A stretch of DNA of 64,000 nucleotides from positions 30,700 through 94,699 of the forward strand of contig CAZYQI010000012.1 of the NCBI GenBank assembly GCA_964649745.1. Reading direction: 5' to 3'. This DNA comes from CAZEHS01 sp964649745. GTDB taxonomy: Bacteria > Bacillota > Clostridia > Peptostreptococcales > Acidaminobacteraceae. Below the pieces are notes generated by a model. The model was not told the origin of the DNA. It ran no database searches and saw nothing but the letters and a program-made list of their open reading frames with translations. Positions 1 through 9,339 of the stretch are shown here, piece after piece. Made by a program: the position numbers and the translations under genes. How positions within the stretch are numbered: position 1 is the first letter of the stretch; each line of letters opens with the position of its first letter.

Positions 1-25
1 ACAGGCAAAAGGAGCGGAATCATCC

Positions 26-3000
26 ATGAAAAGAAAACGGCATCGCCTGCTATCGTTATTACTGATTGTCACCATGGTGCTGGGGCTTATACCGGCAGCT
101 ACCATCACCGTCAGCGCGGCGGAAATCAACATCAACGAGACCGCCAGTTCCGGCAGCGATCTGGAGATCACTGAAAACACGACCATCAGCATTGCAAAGG
201 GAGCGACTTATACGGTTCCCAATCTAGTTTTTAAGAATAGCAATCCAACCCTCACCATCACCGATGGGGGCACCTTGAAGGTGAATACCAACATCACATC
301 CACTGGATCGGATATCACCATCATCATCGTCGACGGTTCCATTTTGGATTCGGTGGAAGTCATGCCCGGCACACCTGAAGTTACTCTTAGCGATGAGGAC
401 GCGCAAGATAAGCCTGGAATCAGAGGCTACGATGTAAACATTACTGCAGGGGAAGGATCTTTTGTAAAAGCGTATAATATTACCGGCGGTTCAGGAAGTC
501 CAAGGAAACAACATTACAATATGCTGGAAGAAAGGATGGTTTGTGCCAACCCGGGGGATGGCGGTGAGGTAATCCTTGAAGTAAGCGGAGCTTCATTTAT
601 TGCAAATACCATTACGTATGGAGAACGAGGCGATGCAGAAAGTGGGACCAACGGTAAAGTTGCTATTCAGCTTACCAATGGCTATTTAGAGTCGACTGAG
701 TATATAAAAGGCGGAGTTGGTGGAACTTTGATAATATCATCCGGCGCCATGTATGCCCCAGATTTAAGGGATATACAACCTACCCTTGATGGTACAATCC
801 CTCTGTACCGGGTTTATGTCAGTGTTCCAACAGGTATAGGTGGCAACTATACGCCGATGACGTATAAACTTGACGGAGGTGCTGAAATAGCGACAAAGGC
901 AAAGAACGGTACCGACTTATTTTTGTGGCTGGCAGCAGGTGAGCACCAACTCCTTATATCTGACGGTACAAAAAAATATAGCGCCTCCGGCACTGTTTCC
1001 AATAGTGGCAGCAACAATCTGACGGCGGTGCCAATACCTTTAATGGTTAAAAACGGAGAAGCGTCTTCCTACCATACCACCTGGGCAGCAGCGGCTGCCG
1101 CCGTACAGGAGGGAGGCACCATCACCCTTTTGGAAGAGGTGACCATGCGGCCGGGGGATACCCTTCCCGCGGTGCCTTGTACCATTGACGGGGGAACGGA
1201 TCTCAACATGCTCACCCCGGGCAGCAATACAGTGCATATGCAGGCAAACCTGACCCTGAAAAACATGGGCTTGGGGATGTCCGGTTTTGACAATACCACA
1301 CTGATAACCGGAAACGGCGCCAGTGGCTACCCCCTAACCCTTGAAGGGAAGGTGCGGCTTGGCGACAACGGCATTTCCGGAAGCGGCCTGCCGGGCAGCG
1401 CGGTGGTTGTGAAGGGGCAACTGGAATGCGCCAGTCTTGTCGGGGTAGACTCCCTGCAGATCGACACCGGCGGCACCGCAGCCATACTGAGCAATATAGG
1501 TGCAAAAAATATCGTGAACAACGGCAGTATTACGTTCCGGCTATATACACAGGTTAACGGCGGAAGTCTTTCCGGAACCGGAGACCTTGTTTGTTCAGGA
1601 GAGTTTACCGGCAGCCGCTTGCAGTTCCTGAACGGAGCCGCCGTGGCGTCGGATGCGGCCCTTACTCTGAAAACAGATTTCTACACCCCGGCACAGGGCG
1701 ACCTTATGGCCGTGAGTATTCCCACTGTGGGGGCGAATCCTGACAAGGTGGCCAACATCGAAAGGCTGCTGTTCCACACCGCCTTCGGAGACCTGATGCT
1801 AACCGGGGCGGCGGATACCGCAAACAATCAATACCACTACACCCTGGCCCCCGCCTTAGCAGAGGTGACCAACGGCCAGACCGCCACGCGCTACGCCTCT
1901 TGGAACGAAGCCTCGAAGGCAGTGCTGACGGGGGGCGTCATCACCCTTTTGAAGGATGTTAACTCTTCAACTATTGGAACAATGCCATCGGTCCCCTACA
2001 CCTTGGACGGCCATGGGCACACCCTTTCGGGGTATGATATCTACTTGAATGCTGATGCAACCCTTATGGATATCACCTTTGAATATGGGCCATTTATTGC
2101 GACAAACAGCAGCGGTGATCCCTGCCGCGTGACAATCGAGGGAACCGTGACAGCGCCCAATGTGTTTCTTAACGGGAAACCCACCGGCTCCCAAATCACA
2201 GTGAAGGGAACCCTTGACTGTGGAAGGATTCAGGACTTCAGTAAGATCACCGTTGACACCGCCGGTGTCGTGAGGGCTGCTATTTTTAAAGCGAGGAATT
2301 ATGCGGTTAACGGTACGCTGACTCATTCTGAGGAATTTGGTATTGACAGCGGTGTTCTATCCGGTACTGGAACCCTTGTGTTAACCAGTGCATTACGTTG
2401 TCTGACATTCTCCAACGGGGCCTCCGTGGCTTCCGATTCGACCCTTACCCTTAAGGCGGAAGGATATACGCCGGGAAAGGGGCAACCTGTCATCCAGAAG
2501 GAACCGGATGGTGTATCGCTGCCCAATGTGGGCAGGCTGATGATGGGAGAAACCTTTAATGCATTCGCCCTGGATACGGATGTACAGTGCGGAACCTACC
2601 GCTTGATCGATGCCCGCAGCTTCATCCTGGCGGATAAAACCGCTGCCTACGCCGGCGGAGGCATTGCCCTGGAAGCGGCCGCAATCACCCCGGCTTTGGG
2701 CACAGGGGAAACGGTGGTCTATACGTATTACCCCACAGAAGCGGATCGAACTGCGGGAACCGACGGCTCCACAGTGGCCCCGGTCAATGTGGGCACCTAC
2801 TATGGGCGGGCCGTTATCGCCAAAAGCGCAGAATGTACCGCAGCCCAAAGGGATGCCACCCTTACCATCACCAAGACTTCCGGTCTTCCGGCTCCCACTG
2901 ACGGAGTGGTGGAGGACACCGCCAATACCTTGGCCTTCACCCCGGTGAACGGTCACGGAAATTTGGAACAGTATGAATACAGCTTCGACGGAACCGGCTG

Positions 3001-5476
3001 GACGGCGCTCACACCTCCCGATGCAGCGGTTGACGGCGCAGCCATTGTCTTGAATGTAGGCAATGTGTCCGGTACGGTGAAGGTTCGACTGAAGGAAACC
3101 TCCAACTATGAAGCGGGGGCATTGCTTACAGCCGAATCCCCCTTTGTGGGAACCCTGGAGGGCGCGGCAGCCATCGCCGGAAACGCCGCATATGGTCAAC
3201 CTCTTACCGTGCAGGTGAATGGCGTCCAGCCAGGGGCCGTAATGGCCTATCAGTGGAAGCGCACGTTGAGCAGCACAACCACTGATGTCGGTACAGGGAG
3301 CACCTACACCCTGGGGACTGACGACATCGGAGCCATCCTTACCGTGACCGTGACAGCTACTGGTTATGACGGAGCATTGGTCAGTCAGGCCACGACGACA
3401 GTATCCAAGGCCGCCGGCCCGGCAGCGCCGTTGGCACCTGTTATCAGTTCGGCATCCACCAACAGCATCACCCTGGCCAGCATAGCTGGAGCGGAATATC
3501 AGCAGGATGCAGAACAATGGCAGGACAGCCCTGTTTTCAGCGGTCTGTCTCCCGCTTCGGGCTACGCGTTCCATATACGCATCAAGGAGACGGCAACCCA
3601 TTTGGCTTCGGCCATCAGCCACGGCGCAACCCTCCATACCCGTTCAGCGGCACCGACGGATACCGTGGTTACCCTGAACTACGGGGCAGAAACCGCCGCC
3701 TTCGACGGAACCCTTTACGAAATGAACACGGCCTCGAATTTCACCGGTGCCGCCATTGCCAGCGGCGGCAACATTGCCGATTACCCGGGGCAGACCCTTT
3801 ACATCCGCACCAAGGCAGTTCCAAACGGTGCATCGGAGAGTGCGGGCACAGCGGTGACCATACCGGTCAGAACGGCGGCCCCGGCCATCGCCTCGGTTGC
3901 CGGAACCCTTGGCACCGGCTTCAAGGTGACGGCCACCGTGAACATGGGGGATAACGGCAGCTTCGTTTACCGAGCAGATCAGGGCCCGTGGCAGGTATTG
4001 CCGGAATTCACAGGCATTGCCCTGGACACCGCGCACACCTTTGAGGCGGCCTATGCCGCCACCGCCACGACCTTTGCCTCGGCACCGGATTCTGAAAGCA
4101 AAACATGGACAGGCGCCGATTTCACGGCGGAACAGGTGGCGGCCCTGGTAACAAGCATCACCCCTCCCGCCAAGGATGCCGTCAGCATCACCCTGCCCAC
4201 CGTACCTTCGGGTTTTACGGTGACCATCAAGAGCGTGCTGCCGGATGCCGCCGTGCTGGCCGCCAACGGAACCATCGCTCCTCCTGTGGCGGCAGTAACA
4301 GTGAAGGTGGTGCTGACGGTTACCAAAGCAGAAAACAATACAACTGCTGATACCACTGAGATAGCGGCAGTGATTCCGGCCAAGACAGCGGCCCCCGTAT
4401 CCTCCGGAGGCGGCGGAGGCGGTTACAACCAGCCAACGGCTCCTTCCAGCAGCATCAACAGTGGAAAAGACCTTTCTCAAACCGACCTGAAGCAGCTGGC
4501 TTCCAAAGGGGGCACTCTTACGGTCAAAGGCTCGGCAGATGCCAGTCTGGTATTCGACGCCGAGGCCCTGAAGGGCATCGCCAGCCAGGCTGGGGGCAGC
4601 ATTCAGGCAACCATGCAGGATGTATCCGCCCAGTATCAGGTCAGCCACCCCGGTCGGATGGTGCATTCTTTAACTGTCACCTCGGAAGGGAAAACCATCA
4701 GCCAGTTCGGAGGCAGCGTCGCCGTGACCCTGCCCTATACCCTGAAGCAGGGAGAAGACCCCGACCGGGTGGGCATCTGGTTCCTGGCTTCTTACGGCAC
4801 CCTCACGGAGGTCCCCTGCAGCTACGATGGGGCCACGGGCCGTGTTACCTTCAAAGTGAATCACTTCTCCCTCTATATGATCGGCCTTAAGCAGGCGACT
4901 GTTCAACCCGGGACAGGCTCCGTCTCCATGGGCTTCGCCGATGTGAAGGCTGACGACTGGTTCAGCGGGGCCGTGCAGTACGTGACTGAAAAGGGACTTA
5001 TGGCGGGTACCGATGCCCATAGCTTCAGTCCTCAGGCCAACACCACCCGGGCCATGATTGTGACCATCCTCTGGCGCATGGAGGGCAAGCCTGCTCCTTC
5101 AGGAACGGCGGCCTTTGCCGATGTGCCCACCGGGGAATATTACACACAGGCCGTAGCCTGGGCGGCGAAGGAGGGCATTGTCAGCGGGCAAAGCGCCGAC
5201 CGCTTCGCTCCCCAGCAGAGCATCACCCGGGAACAACTGGCAGCCATGCTGTTCCGATACGCCCAGTATAAAAAACAGGACACCACCCAAGGCGGCATGG
5301 CCATTCGGGAATACGCCGACAGCGGCAGCATTTCCGAATACGCGGCTCCGGCACTGGGCTGGGCCGTGAACACGGGCCTGCTTATGGGCAGCGGCAACCA
5401 GCTGCTGCCCGGTGGAAGCGCCACTCGAGCTCAAGTGGCGGCAGTGCTTAAGCGGTTTTGGGAAGCGGCTCATTGA
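26..5476 (+). CDS. Giant SLH-domain surface protein
   Basis: The 1816-residue product is a secreted protein probably held on the cell wall. The N-terminus is a signal peptide (basic MKRKRHR, then a hydrophobic stretch to about residue 30, VSAAE). Three SLH repeats occupy about residues 1630-1816 and normally bind pyruvylated secondary wall polymer. The middle contains two related blocks of about 270 residues, starting near residues 339 and 610, each with a W-A/N-E-A-x(5)-G-G-x-I-T-L-L core. Several Ig/fibronectin-like segments with AAPA-type linkers follow. A glycine-rich linker (GGGGGG) near residue 1460 separates these from a beta-rich domain before the SLH region. AAAAGGAG lies just upstream of the ATG. 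The ligand or partner is unknown. Confidence 0.9.
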   Translation: MKRKRHRLLSLLLIVTMVLGLIPAATITVSAAEININETASSGSDLEITENTTISIAKGATYTVPNLVFKNSNPTLTITDGGTLKVNTNITSTGSDITIIIVDGSILDSVEVMPGTPEVTLSDEDAQDKPGIRGYDVNITAGEGSFVKAYNITGGSGSPRKQHYNMLEERMVCANPGDGGEVILEVSGASFIANTITYGERGDAESGTNGKVAIQLTNGYLESTEYIKGGVGGTLIISSGAMYAPDLRDIQPTLDGTIPLYRVYVSVPTGIGGNYTPMTYKLDGGAEIATKAKNGTDLFLWLAAGEHQLLISDGTKKYSASGTVSNSGSNNLTAVPIPLMVKNGEASSYHTTWAAAAAAVQEGGTITLLEEVTMRPGDTLPAVPCTIDGGTDLNMLTPGSNTVHMQANLTLKNMGLGMSGFDNTTLITGNGASGYPLTLEGKVRLGDNGISGSGLPGSAVVVKGQLECASLVGVDSLQIDTGGTAAILSNIGAKNIVNNGSITFRLYTQVNGGSLSGTGDLVCSGEFTGSRLQFLNGAAVASDAALTLKTDFYTPAQGDLMAVSIPTVGANPDKVANIERLLFHTAFGDLMLTGAADTANNQYHYTLAPALAEVTNGQTATRYASWNEASKAVLTGGVITLLKDVNSSTIGTMPSVPYTLDGHGHTLSGYDIYLNADATLMDITFEYGPFIATNSSGDPCRVTIEGTVTAPNVFLNGKPTGSQITVKGTLDCGRIQDFSKITVDTAGVVRAAIFKARNYAVNGTLTHSEEFGIDSGVLSGTGTLVLTSALRCLTFSNGASVASDSTLTLKAEGYTPGKGQPVIQKEPDGVSLPNVGRLMMGETFNAFALDTDVQCGTYRLIDARSFILADKTAAYAGGGIALEAAAITPALGTGETVVYTYYPTEADRTAGTDGSTVAPVNVGTYYGRAVIAKSAECTAAQRDATLTITKTSGLPAPTDGVVEDTANTLAFTPVNGHGNLEQYEYSFDGTGWTALTPPDAAVDGAAIVLNVGNVSGTVKVRLKETSNYEAGALLTAESPFVGTLEGAAAIAGNAAYGQPLTVQVNGVQPGAVMAYQWKRTLSSTTTDVGTGSTYTLGTDDIGAILTVTVTATGYDGALVSQATTTVSKAAGPAAPLAPVISSASTNSITLASIAGAEYQQDAEQWQDSPVFSGLSPASGYAFHIRIKETATHLASAISHGATLHTRSAAPTDTVVTLNYGAETAAFDGTLYEMNTASNFTGAAIASGGNIADYPGQTLYIRTKAVPNGASESAGTAVTIPVRTAAPAIASVAGTLGTGFKVTATVNMGDNGSFVYRADQGPWQVLPEFTGIALDTAHTFEAAYAATATTFASAPDSESKTWTGADFTAEQVAALVTSITPPAKDAVSITLPTVPSGFTVTIKSVLPDAAVLAANGTIAPPVAAVTVKVVLTVTKAENNTTADTTEIAAVIPAKTAAPVSSGGGGGGYNQPTAPSSSINSGKDLSQTDLKQLASKGGTLTVKGSADASLVFDAEALKGIASQAGGSIQATMQDVSAQYQVSHPGRMVHSLTVTSEGKTISQFGGSVAVTLPYTLKQGEDPDRVGIWFLASYGTLTEVPCSYDGATGRVTFKVNHFSLYMIGLKQATVQPGTGSVSMGFADVKADDWFSGAVQYVTEKGLMAGTDAHSFSPQANTTRAMIVTILWRMEGKPAPSGTAAFADVPTGEYYTQAVAWAAKEGIVSGQSADRFAPQQSITREQLAAMLFRYAQYKKQDTTQGGMAIREYADSGSISEYAAPALGWAVNTGLLMGSGNQLLPGGSATRAQVAAVLKRFWEAAH

Positions 5477-5536
5477 ATGAGTGAATGCGGCTCGGAGTAA
5501 TGAGCAGGGATTTTTTATAGAGAGTGAACGCTTAAG

Positions 5537-5574
5537 GCGTCTCGTGAGAGTTTCTCTCAACGGGACGCTTTTTT
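5537..5574 (+). terminator. Intrinsic terminator after SLH gene
   Basis: GCGTCTCGT (5537-5545) pairs with ACGGGACGC (5560-5568), with an inner GAGAG/CTCTC extension, and is followed by six T residues. It lies about 60 bases after the stop of the SLH protein and closes that transcript. Confidence 0.85.
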
Positions 5575-5664
5575 CGTCTGAAAGAGACATGGGCAAAGGA
5601 GATTATTGCAAGGCTGCGTCAAGGCAAAATAAGAATGTTGCGGGGGATTTGTGATGGAACCATA

Positions 5665-5715
5665 TAGTTGACACGGCAACTAATATGAGGTAAAATATCG
5701 TAGTCATGGCAACTA
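5665..5715 (+). promoter_or_regulatory. MarR promoter with two operator-like sites
   Basis: TTGACA (5668-5673) and TAAAAT (5691-5696) are separated by 17 bases. The -35 box lies inside an inverted repeat TAGTTG-N6-CAACTA (5665-5682). A related, shorter site TAGTCATGGCAACTA (5701-5715) lies just after the -10. Palindromes of this size around a promoter fit MarR dimers, so autoregulation by the adjacent marR-type gene is likely. This is inferred from position and symmetry only. Confidence 0.65.
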
Positions 5716-5752
5716 TATTTCGTGATTATTACCATACCTCCGGAGGATTTCC

Positions 5753-6202
5753 ATGGGAAGCAGAAGCATTGGAAGACTAATTTCGATACTGAATCGGCAG
5801 GCTCAGATGTATCTGAACAATGCACTTAAGGATTTGGATATCGGCTCATCGGAGCATATTTTTCTCATCAACCTCCTTCATGTGGATGGCATTACTCAAG
5901 AGGACCTGTCGGCAAGGGTTCTCATCGATAAGGGGGCCACGGCCCGTGCTCTTAAATCCTTGGAGGAAAAGGGTTATGTGCGGCGGGAGGCCGACGCGCA
6001 GGACAAACGTTCAAAGCGGGTGTTTGTCACGGCGAAAGCGGCGGACCGTGGAGCGGAGATCCATCAGGCCCTTGAAAGGTGGACAACGTATCTTACGGAG
6101 GATCTGGAGCCGGAGGCAGTCAGTGCGGCTATGGATATATTGGAAAAAATGGCAGATAAGGCCCGCGGGAGCGGATGCAGAAAAAAAGGAAAGAAGGACT
6201 AG
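5753..6202 (+). CDS. MarR-family transcriptional regulator
   Basis: The 149-residue protein has the winged-helix layout of MarR repressors. A recognition-helix region (about residues 45-75, ITQEDLSARVLIDKGATARA) is followed by the wing with a D-x-R-S-K-R signature (about residues 85-92). Dimerisation helices form both ends. CGGAGG precedes the ATG. The next gene, a MATE exporter, starts 5 bases after the stop, so the two are co-transcribed. The usual logic is that a small ligand releases the repressor and induces its own exporter; which ligand cannot be told. Confidence 0.88.
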   Translation: MGSRSIGRLISILNRQAQMYLNNALKDLDIGSSEHIFLINLLHVDGITQEDLSARVLIDKGATARALKSLEEKGYVRREADAQDKRSKRVFVTAKAADRGAEIHQALERWTTYLTEDLEPEAVSAAMDILEKMADKARGSGCRKKGKKD

Positions 6203-6206
6203 TTCA

Positions 6207-7568
6207 TTGGATTATTCAAAACAATTAGGCGAGGAAAAGGTATCAAAGCTATTGCTGAAATTCTCCGTCCCGGCCATCATCGGGATGTTGGTCAATGCAC
6301 TTTATAATGTCGTGGACCGGATATTCATCGGAAATGGTGTCGGGTCCCTGGGTATTGCGGGGATCACTATCGCCTTTCCACTGATGCTCTTTATCATGGC
6401 CTGCGGGATGCTCATCGGCATCGGCGCCAATTCCCTGATCTCCATCCGGCTGGGGGAGAAGAAACCGGAGGAAGCCGAGCAGATCATGGGCAATGCCGTG
6501 ACACTGATGATTCTCATCTCACTGGTGGTAACCGTAGGGGGGCTGGTTTTCATCGATCCCCTGCTAAGGGTCATGGGGGCCAGTGCGGCCGTGCTTCCCT
6601 ATGCCAGGGATTATACCGTCATCATTCTGCTGGGAACGGTTTTTCAGACCATCGGCTTCGGCATGAACAACTTTATCCGGGCGGAAGGCCGCCCCCGGAC
6701 CGCCATGGTTACCATGCTGATCGGGGCTCTGATCAACACCGTGCTGGATCCTCTATTCATCTTTGTTTTCCACTGGGGGATGAAAGGAGCGGCCTTAGCC
6801 ACCATTCTGGCTCAGCTGGTCTCAGCCATTTGGGTACTGCACTACTTCTTGAGCGGCAGCAGTTATCTTAAGATTCGTATGCGCTACCTGAAGCTGAAGT
6901 CGGATATCGTTCTCAACATAATGGCCATCGGCTCCGCGCCCTTTGCTATGCAGCTGGCAGCAGGACTTCTCACGGTCATTATGAACCGAGCTCTCACCAC
7001 CTATGGGGGGGATGTGGCTGTATCGGCCATGGGGGTTGTCAACAGTGTTTCCGTGCTGTTTCTGATGCCGATATTCGGCATTAACCAGGGCGTTCAGCCC
7101 ATCATCGGCTACAACTACGGCGCCCGGAAGTTTGGCAGGGTGAGAGAAGCGCTGAAGCTGGGTATTATCAGTGCCACGGCCATCGTAACGGTGGGATTTC
7201 TCGTCACACGGCTGTTTCCCCGGGAGATTGTGAGTCTTTTCAATTCCCAGGACGCCGCCCTTATTGACTTGGGCGCTCGATCGGTTACATTTTTTCTTGT
7301 CTTCCTTCCCATCATTGGGTTTCAGGTTGTATCCGCCAATTATTTTCAGGCCATCGGCAAGCCCAAGCATGCGGCATTCCTCAGCTTGTCACGGCAGGTG
7401 CTGGTGCTGATACCGGCCCTGCTGATTCTCCCCCGGTTCTTCGGCCTGGACGGGGTTTTAATGGCCGGACCGGTTTCAGACCTGATTGCCAGTGTCATTA
7501 CAGGATTTTTTATATTCCATGAGCTCAAACATTTAACAGAACGGCAGCAGGGAGAGAGTATTGCCTGA
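6207..7568 (+). CDS. MATE-family multidrug/cation antiporter
   Basis: The 453-residue protein has about 12 hydrophobic segments and the MatE repeat in both halves, for example residues 20-60 (PAIIGMLVNALYNVVDRIFI) and the loop FGMNNFIRAEGRPRTAM. Family members export toxic cations or drugs in exchange for Na+ or H+. I place the start at TTG 6207, because AAAGGAAAGAAGG lies just upstream and the encoded DYSKQLGEEKVSKLLLKFSVPA is the normal MATE N-terminus. The open frame extends further upstream but there overlaps the MarR gene in another frame. It forms an operon with the MarR regulator. Confidence 0.9.
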   Translation: MDYSKQLGEEKVSKLLLKFSVPAIIGMLVNALYNVVDRIFIGNGVGSLGIAGITIAFPLMLFIMACGMLIGIGANSLISIRLGEKKPEEAEQIMGNAVTLMILISLVVTVGGLVFIDPLLRVMGASAAVLPYARDYTVIILLGTVFQTIGFGMNNFIRAEGRPRTAMVTMLIGALINTVLDPLFIFVFHWGMKGAALATILAQLVSAIWVLHYFLSGSSYLKIRMRYLKLKSDIVLNIMAIGSAPFAMQLAAGLLTVIMNRALTTYGGDVAVSAMGVVNSVSVLFLMPIFGINQGVQPIIGYNYGARKFGRVREALKLGIISATAIVTVGFLVTRLFPREIVSLFNSQDAALIDLGARSVTFFLVFLPIIGFQVVSANYFQAIGKPKHAAFLSLSRQVLVLIPALLILPRFFGLDGVLMAGPVSDLIASVITGFFIFHELKHLTERQQGESIA

Positions 7569-7649
7569 CCGTTCTTTGCCGGGGTTGTCAAAATGGAAGC
7601 CCCGTGCTACAGTAAATGTGATACCAGATTGAAAAAGGAGGAAAGTCTT

Positions 7650-7803
7650 GTGCGGAACGCTTACGTCAATAATCCTATGACTCTGTGCATACCGGTAATG
7701 GACCGTTGTGGATCACCCAAATTGGGCCTCCAACGGGATCGGTATGCCCAAAATCAGGATATACGACGTAAACAGCACCGAATGACTTTCTCGCACTTCT
7801 GAT
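7650..7803 (+). pseudogene. Possible remnant of a NifX/NifB-type small protein
   Basis: A good ribosome binding site (AAAAAGGAGG) precedes GTG 7650, which opens a frame reading RNAYVNNPMTLCIPVMDRCG. A +1 shift after about codon 24 gives the sequence PKIRIYDVNSTE and a stop. The two halves resemble the start (IPVMDR) and the P-x-F-x-I-Y-D-V segment of the dinitrogenase iron-molybdenum cofactor family, with the middle missing. The similarity is short and from memory of the family, so this is a weak call. An intrinsic terminator follows, which supports a transcribed unit here. The rest of the gap between the MATE and MFS genes shows nothing else. Confidence 0.25.
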
Positions 7804-7842
7804 AAACAGGACGTGATCTTGCCTGTGGCTCTTGTGAGAATT

Positions 7843-7873
7843 GCCCCGGTCTTTTCGCCGGGGCTTTTATTTT
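7843..7873 (+). terminator. Intrinsic terminator before MFS gene
   Basis: GCCCCGG (7843-7849) pairs with CCGGGGC (7858-7864), with an eight-base loop, then TTTTATTTT. It ends transcription from the MATE side before the MFS transporter start at 7919. Confidence 0.85.
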
Positions 7874-7918
7874 CTCGTGATAGGGTTATCATGGCATTTT
7901 AATCTGGAGGAACCCACT

Positions 7919-9157
7919 ATGAATCAAACGAGCCATTCTCATACAAAGACGACTAATCATCTTATCCGGCAGCGCCAGTTAAGGCAAAATGTTGGGAAGA
8001 ACTATCTCTTCATTCTTCTAAACAATTTTGATCTGACCAATGGCGTTTGGATGCTCTATCTTGCCTTTAAGGGGCTGAATCTGTTCCAGATAGGCATCAT
8101 GGAGGCCATCTATCACCTCACCTCTTTTGCCATGGAGGTGCCCACGGGTATCATTGCCGATCTGTATGGTCGCCGTACCAGTCGTCTTTTAGGGCGGGCC
8201 CTGTCGGTTGCGGCAACGGCGAGTATGATATTCTCCACCGATCTTTGGATGTTTGCCCTGTGCTTCGCTCTTTCTGCCATTGGCAATAATCTGGAGTCCG
8301 GGGCGGGGGATGCTCTGATTTACGACAGCCTTAAGGAGGTTGGGGATGAGGGCTCCTATATGAAGACCGTGGGGATCCGGGAGATGTGCTTCCAAGTAGC
8401 CCGAACCTTCGGACTTCTGCTGGGGGGGTATCTTGCCCAGACCGACTATGTTCTTGTCTACAAGGTAGCCTTTGTTGTGGCTCTTCTCACCTTTTTCCAC
8501 TGCTTCAGCTTCAGGGAGCCCAGCGTCGGCAGGGTGGAGTCGGAGCATACCGGCTTTCGCCTTGCCATGGAACAGCTTCGTCTCAGTGTATCGGTGCTGG
8601 CCAGGGATCGGAAGGTGGGGTTCCTCATCGTTGCCATAGAGGTGTTCAGCCTTTTTTACACCACGGAGTTCTTCTATATCCAGAACCACATGAAGGGGCT
8701 GGGGCACACGGAATTCCAGGTGGCCATGGTATTGGCGGCAGGGGCTCTGGGTGGGGCCCTCATCGCCACCCAGGCCCATCGGTTGGACAAATGCTTCGGC
8801 TGCCAGAATCTCCTGATGGGGGTTCCGATTTTTGCTATTGCAGGCTTCTGGATGGTGGCGACCCCGCGTTTTTTGGCGGTGGGCTTCGTTTATTTAGCCA
8901 TAGTGGAAGGGGTGCTGTTCGTCGCCACCTCCGACTATATCAATCGCTTGATTCCCAGCTCTCAGCGAGCGACCATCCTCTCCTTCCAAAGCATGCTCTT
9001 TTCCTTCCTGATGATCTGTCTGTTCCCAGTGGTCGGATTGGTGGGGGATGCCTTCGGTCTGGCGGTGGCCTTCAGGGGAATCGCCATACTGGCAACCTTT
9101 ACCCTGTCCTCTATTACAGCGGTGGTGTGGATAACACGGAAGCACTGGACGGTGTGA
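7919..9157 (+). CDS. MFS transporter
   Basis: The 412-residue product has about 12 membrane helices and the major facilitator loop between helices 2 and 3 (GIIADLYGRRTSRLLGR, about residues 78-94), a form of the G-x3-D-x-x-G-R-R/K signature. The substrate is not evident; related proteins are annotated as drug or sugar exporters. ATG 7919 is chosen because TCTGGAGG lies 6 bases upstream and the frame before it runs through the terminator. It stands alone, with its own upstream terminator boundary. Confidence 0.85.
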   Translation: MNQTSHSHTKTTNHLIRQRQLRQNVGKNYLFILLNNFDLTNGVWMLYLAFKGLNLFQIGIMEAIYHLTSFAMEVPTGIIADLYGRRTSRLLGRALSVAATASMIFSTDLWMFALCFALSAIGNNLESGAGDALIYDSLKEVGDEGSYMKTVGIREMCFQVARTFGLLLGGYLAQTDYVLVYKVAFVVALLTFFHCFSFREPSVGRVESEHTGFRLAMEQLRLSVSVLARDRKVGFLIVAIEVFSLFYTTEFFYIQNHMKGLGHTEFQVAMVLAAGALGGALIATQAHRLDKCFGCQNLLMGVPIFAIAGFWMVATPRFLAVGFVYLAIVEGVLFVATSDYINRLIPSSQRATILSFQSMLFSFLMICLFPVVGLVGDAFGLAVAFRGIAILATFTLSSITAVVWITRKHWTV

Positions 9158-9339
9158 TTCAGGTCATGTTGATAAATCGTGCTTGATTCAATCAACGTCA
9201 GTTTAGGAATATATCCGGGCATTTTTAAAATTTCACCGTACATTTTGACCGGTATCTGATAGATTGATAGGGCATGACTGAAATGCGACAAATGTATTTT
9301 CAGAAATTCCGGAGTGAGGAGCACGAAAGGAATACGCTA

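Noticed and set aside
2393..3637. Long minus-strand open frame within the SLH gene
   Set aside because: It lies wholly opposite a clear secreted protein with repeats and SLH domains, has no ribosome site and reads as low-complexity cysteine- and glycine-rich sequence typical of shadow frames.
3644..4666. Second long minus-strand open frame opposite the SLH gene
   Set aside because: Same reasons: no start signal, no recognisable domain, composition driven by the codon pattern of the real gene.
9274..9339. Upstream in-frame ATG as the EamA start
   Set aside because: No ribosome site precedes it and the added residues are polar and unlike the family's N-terminus.
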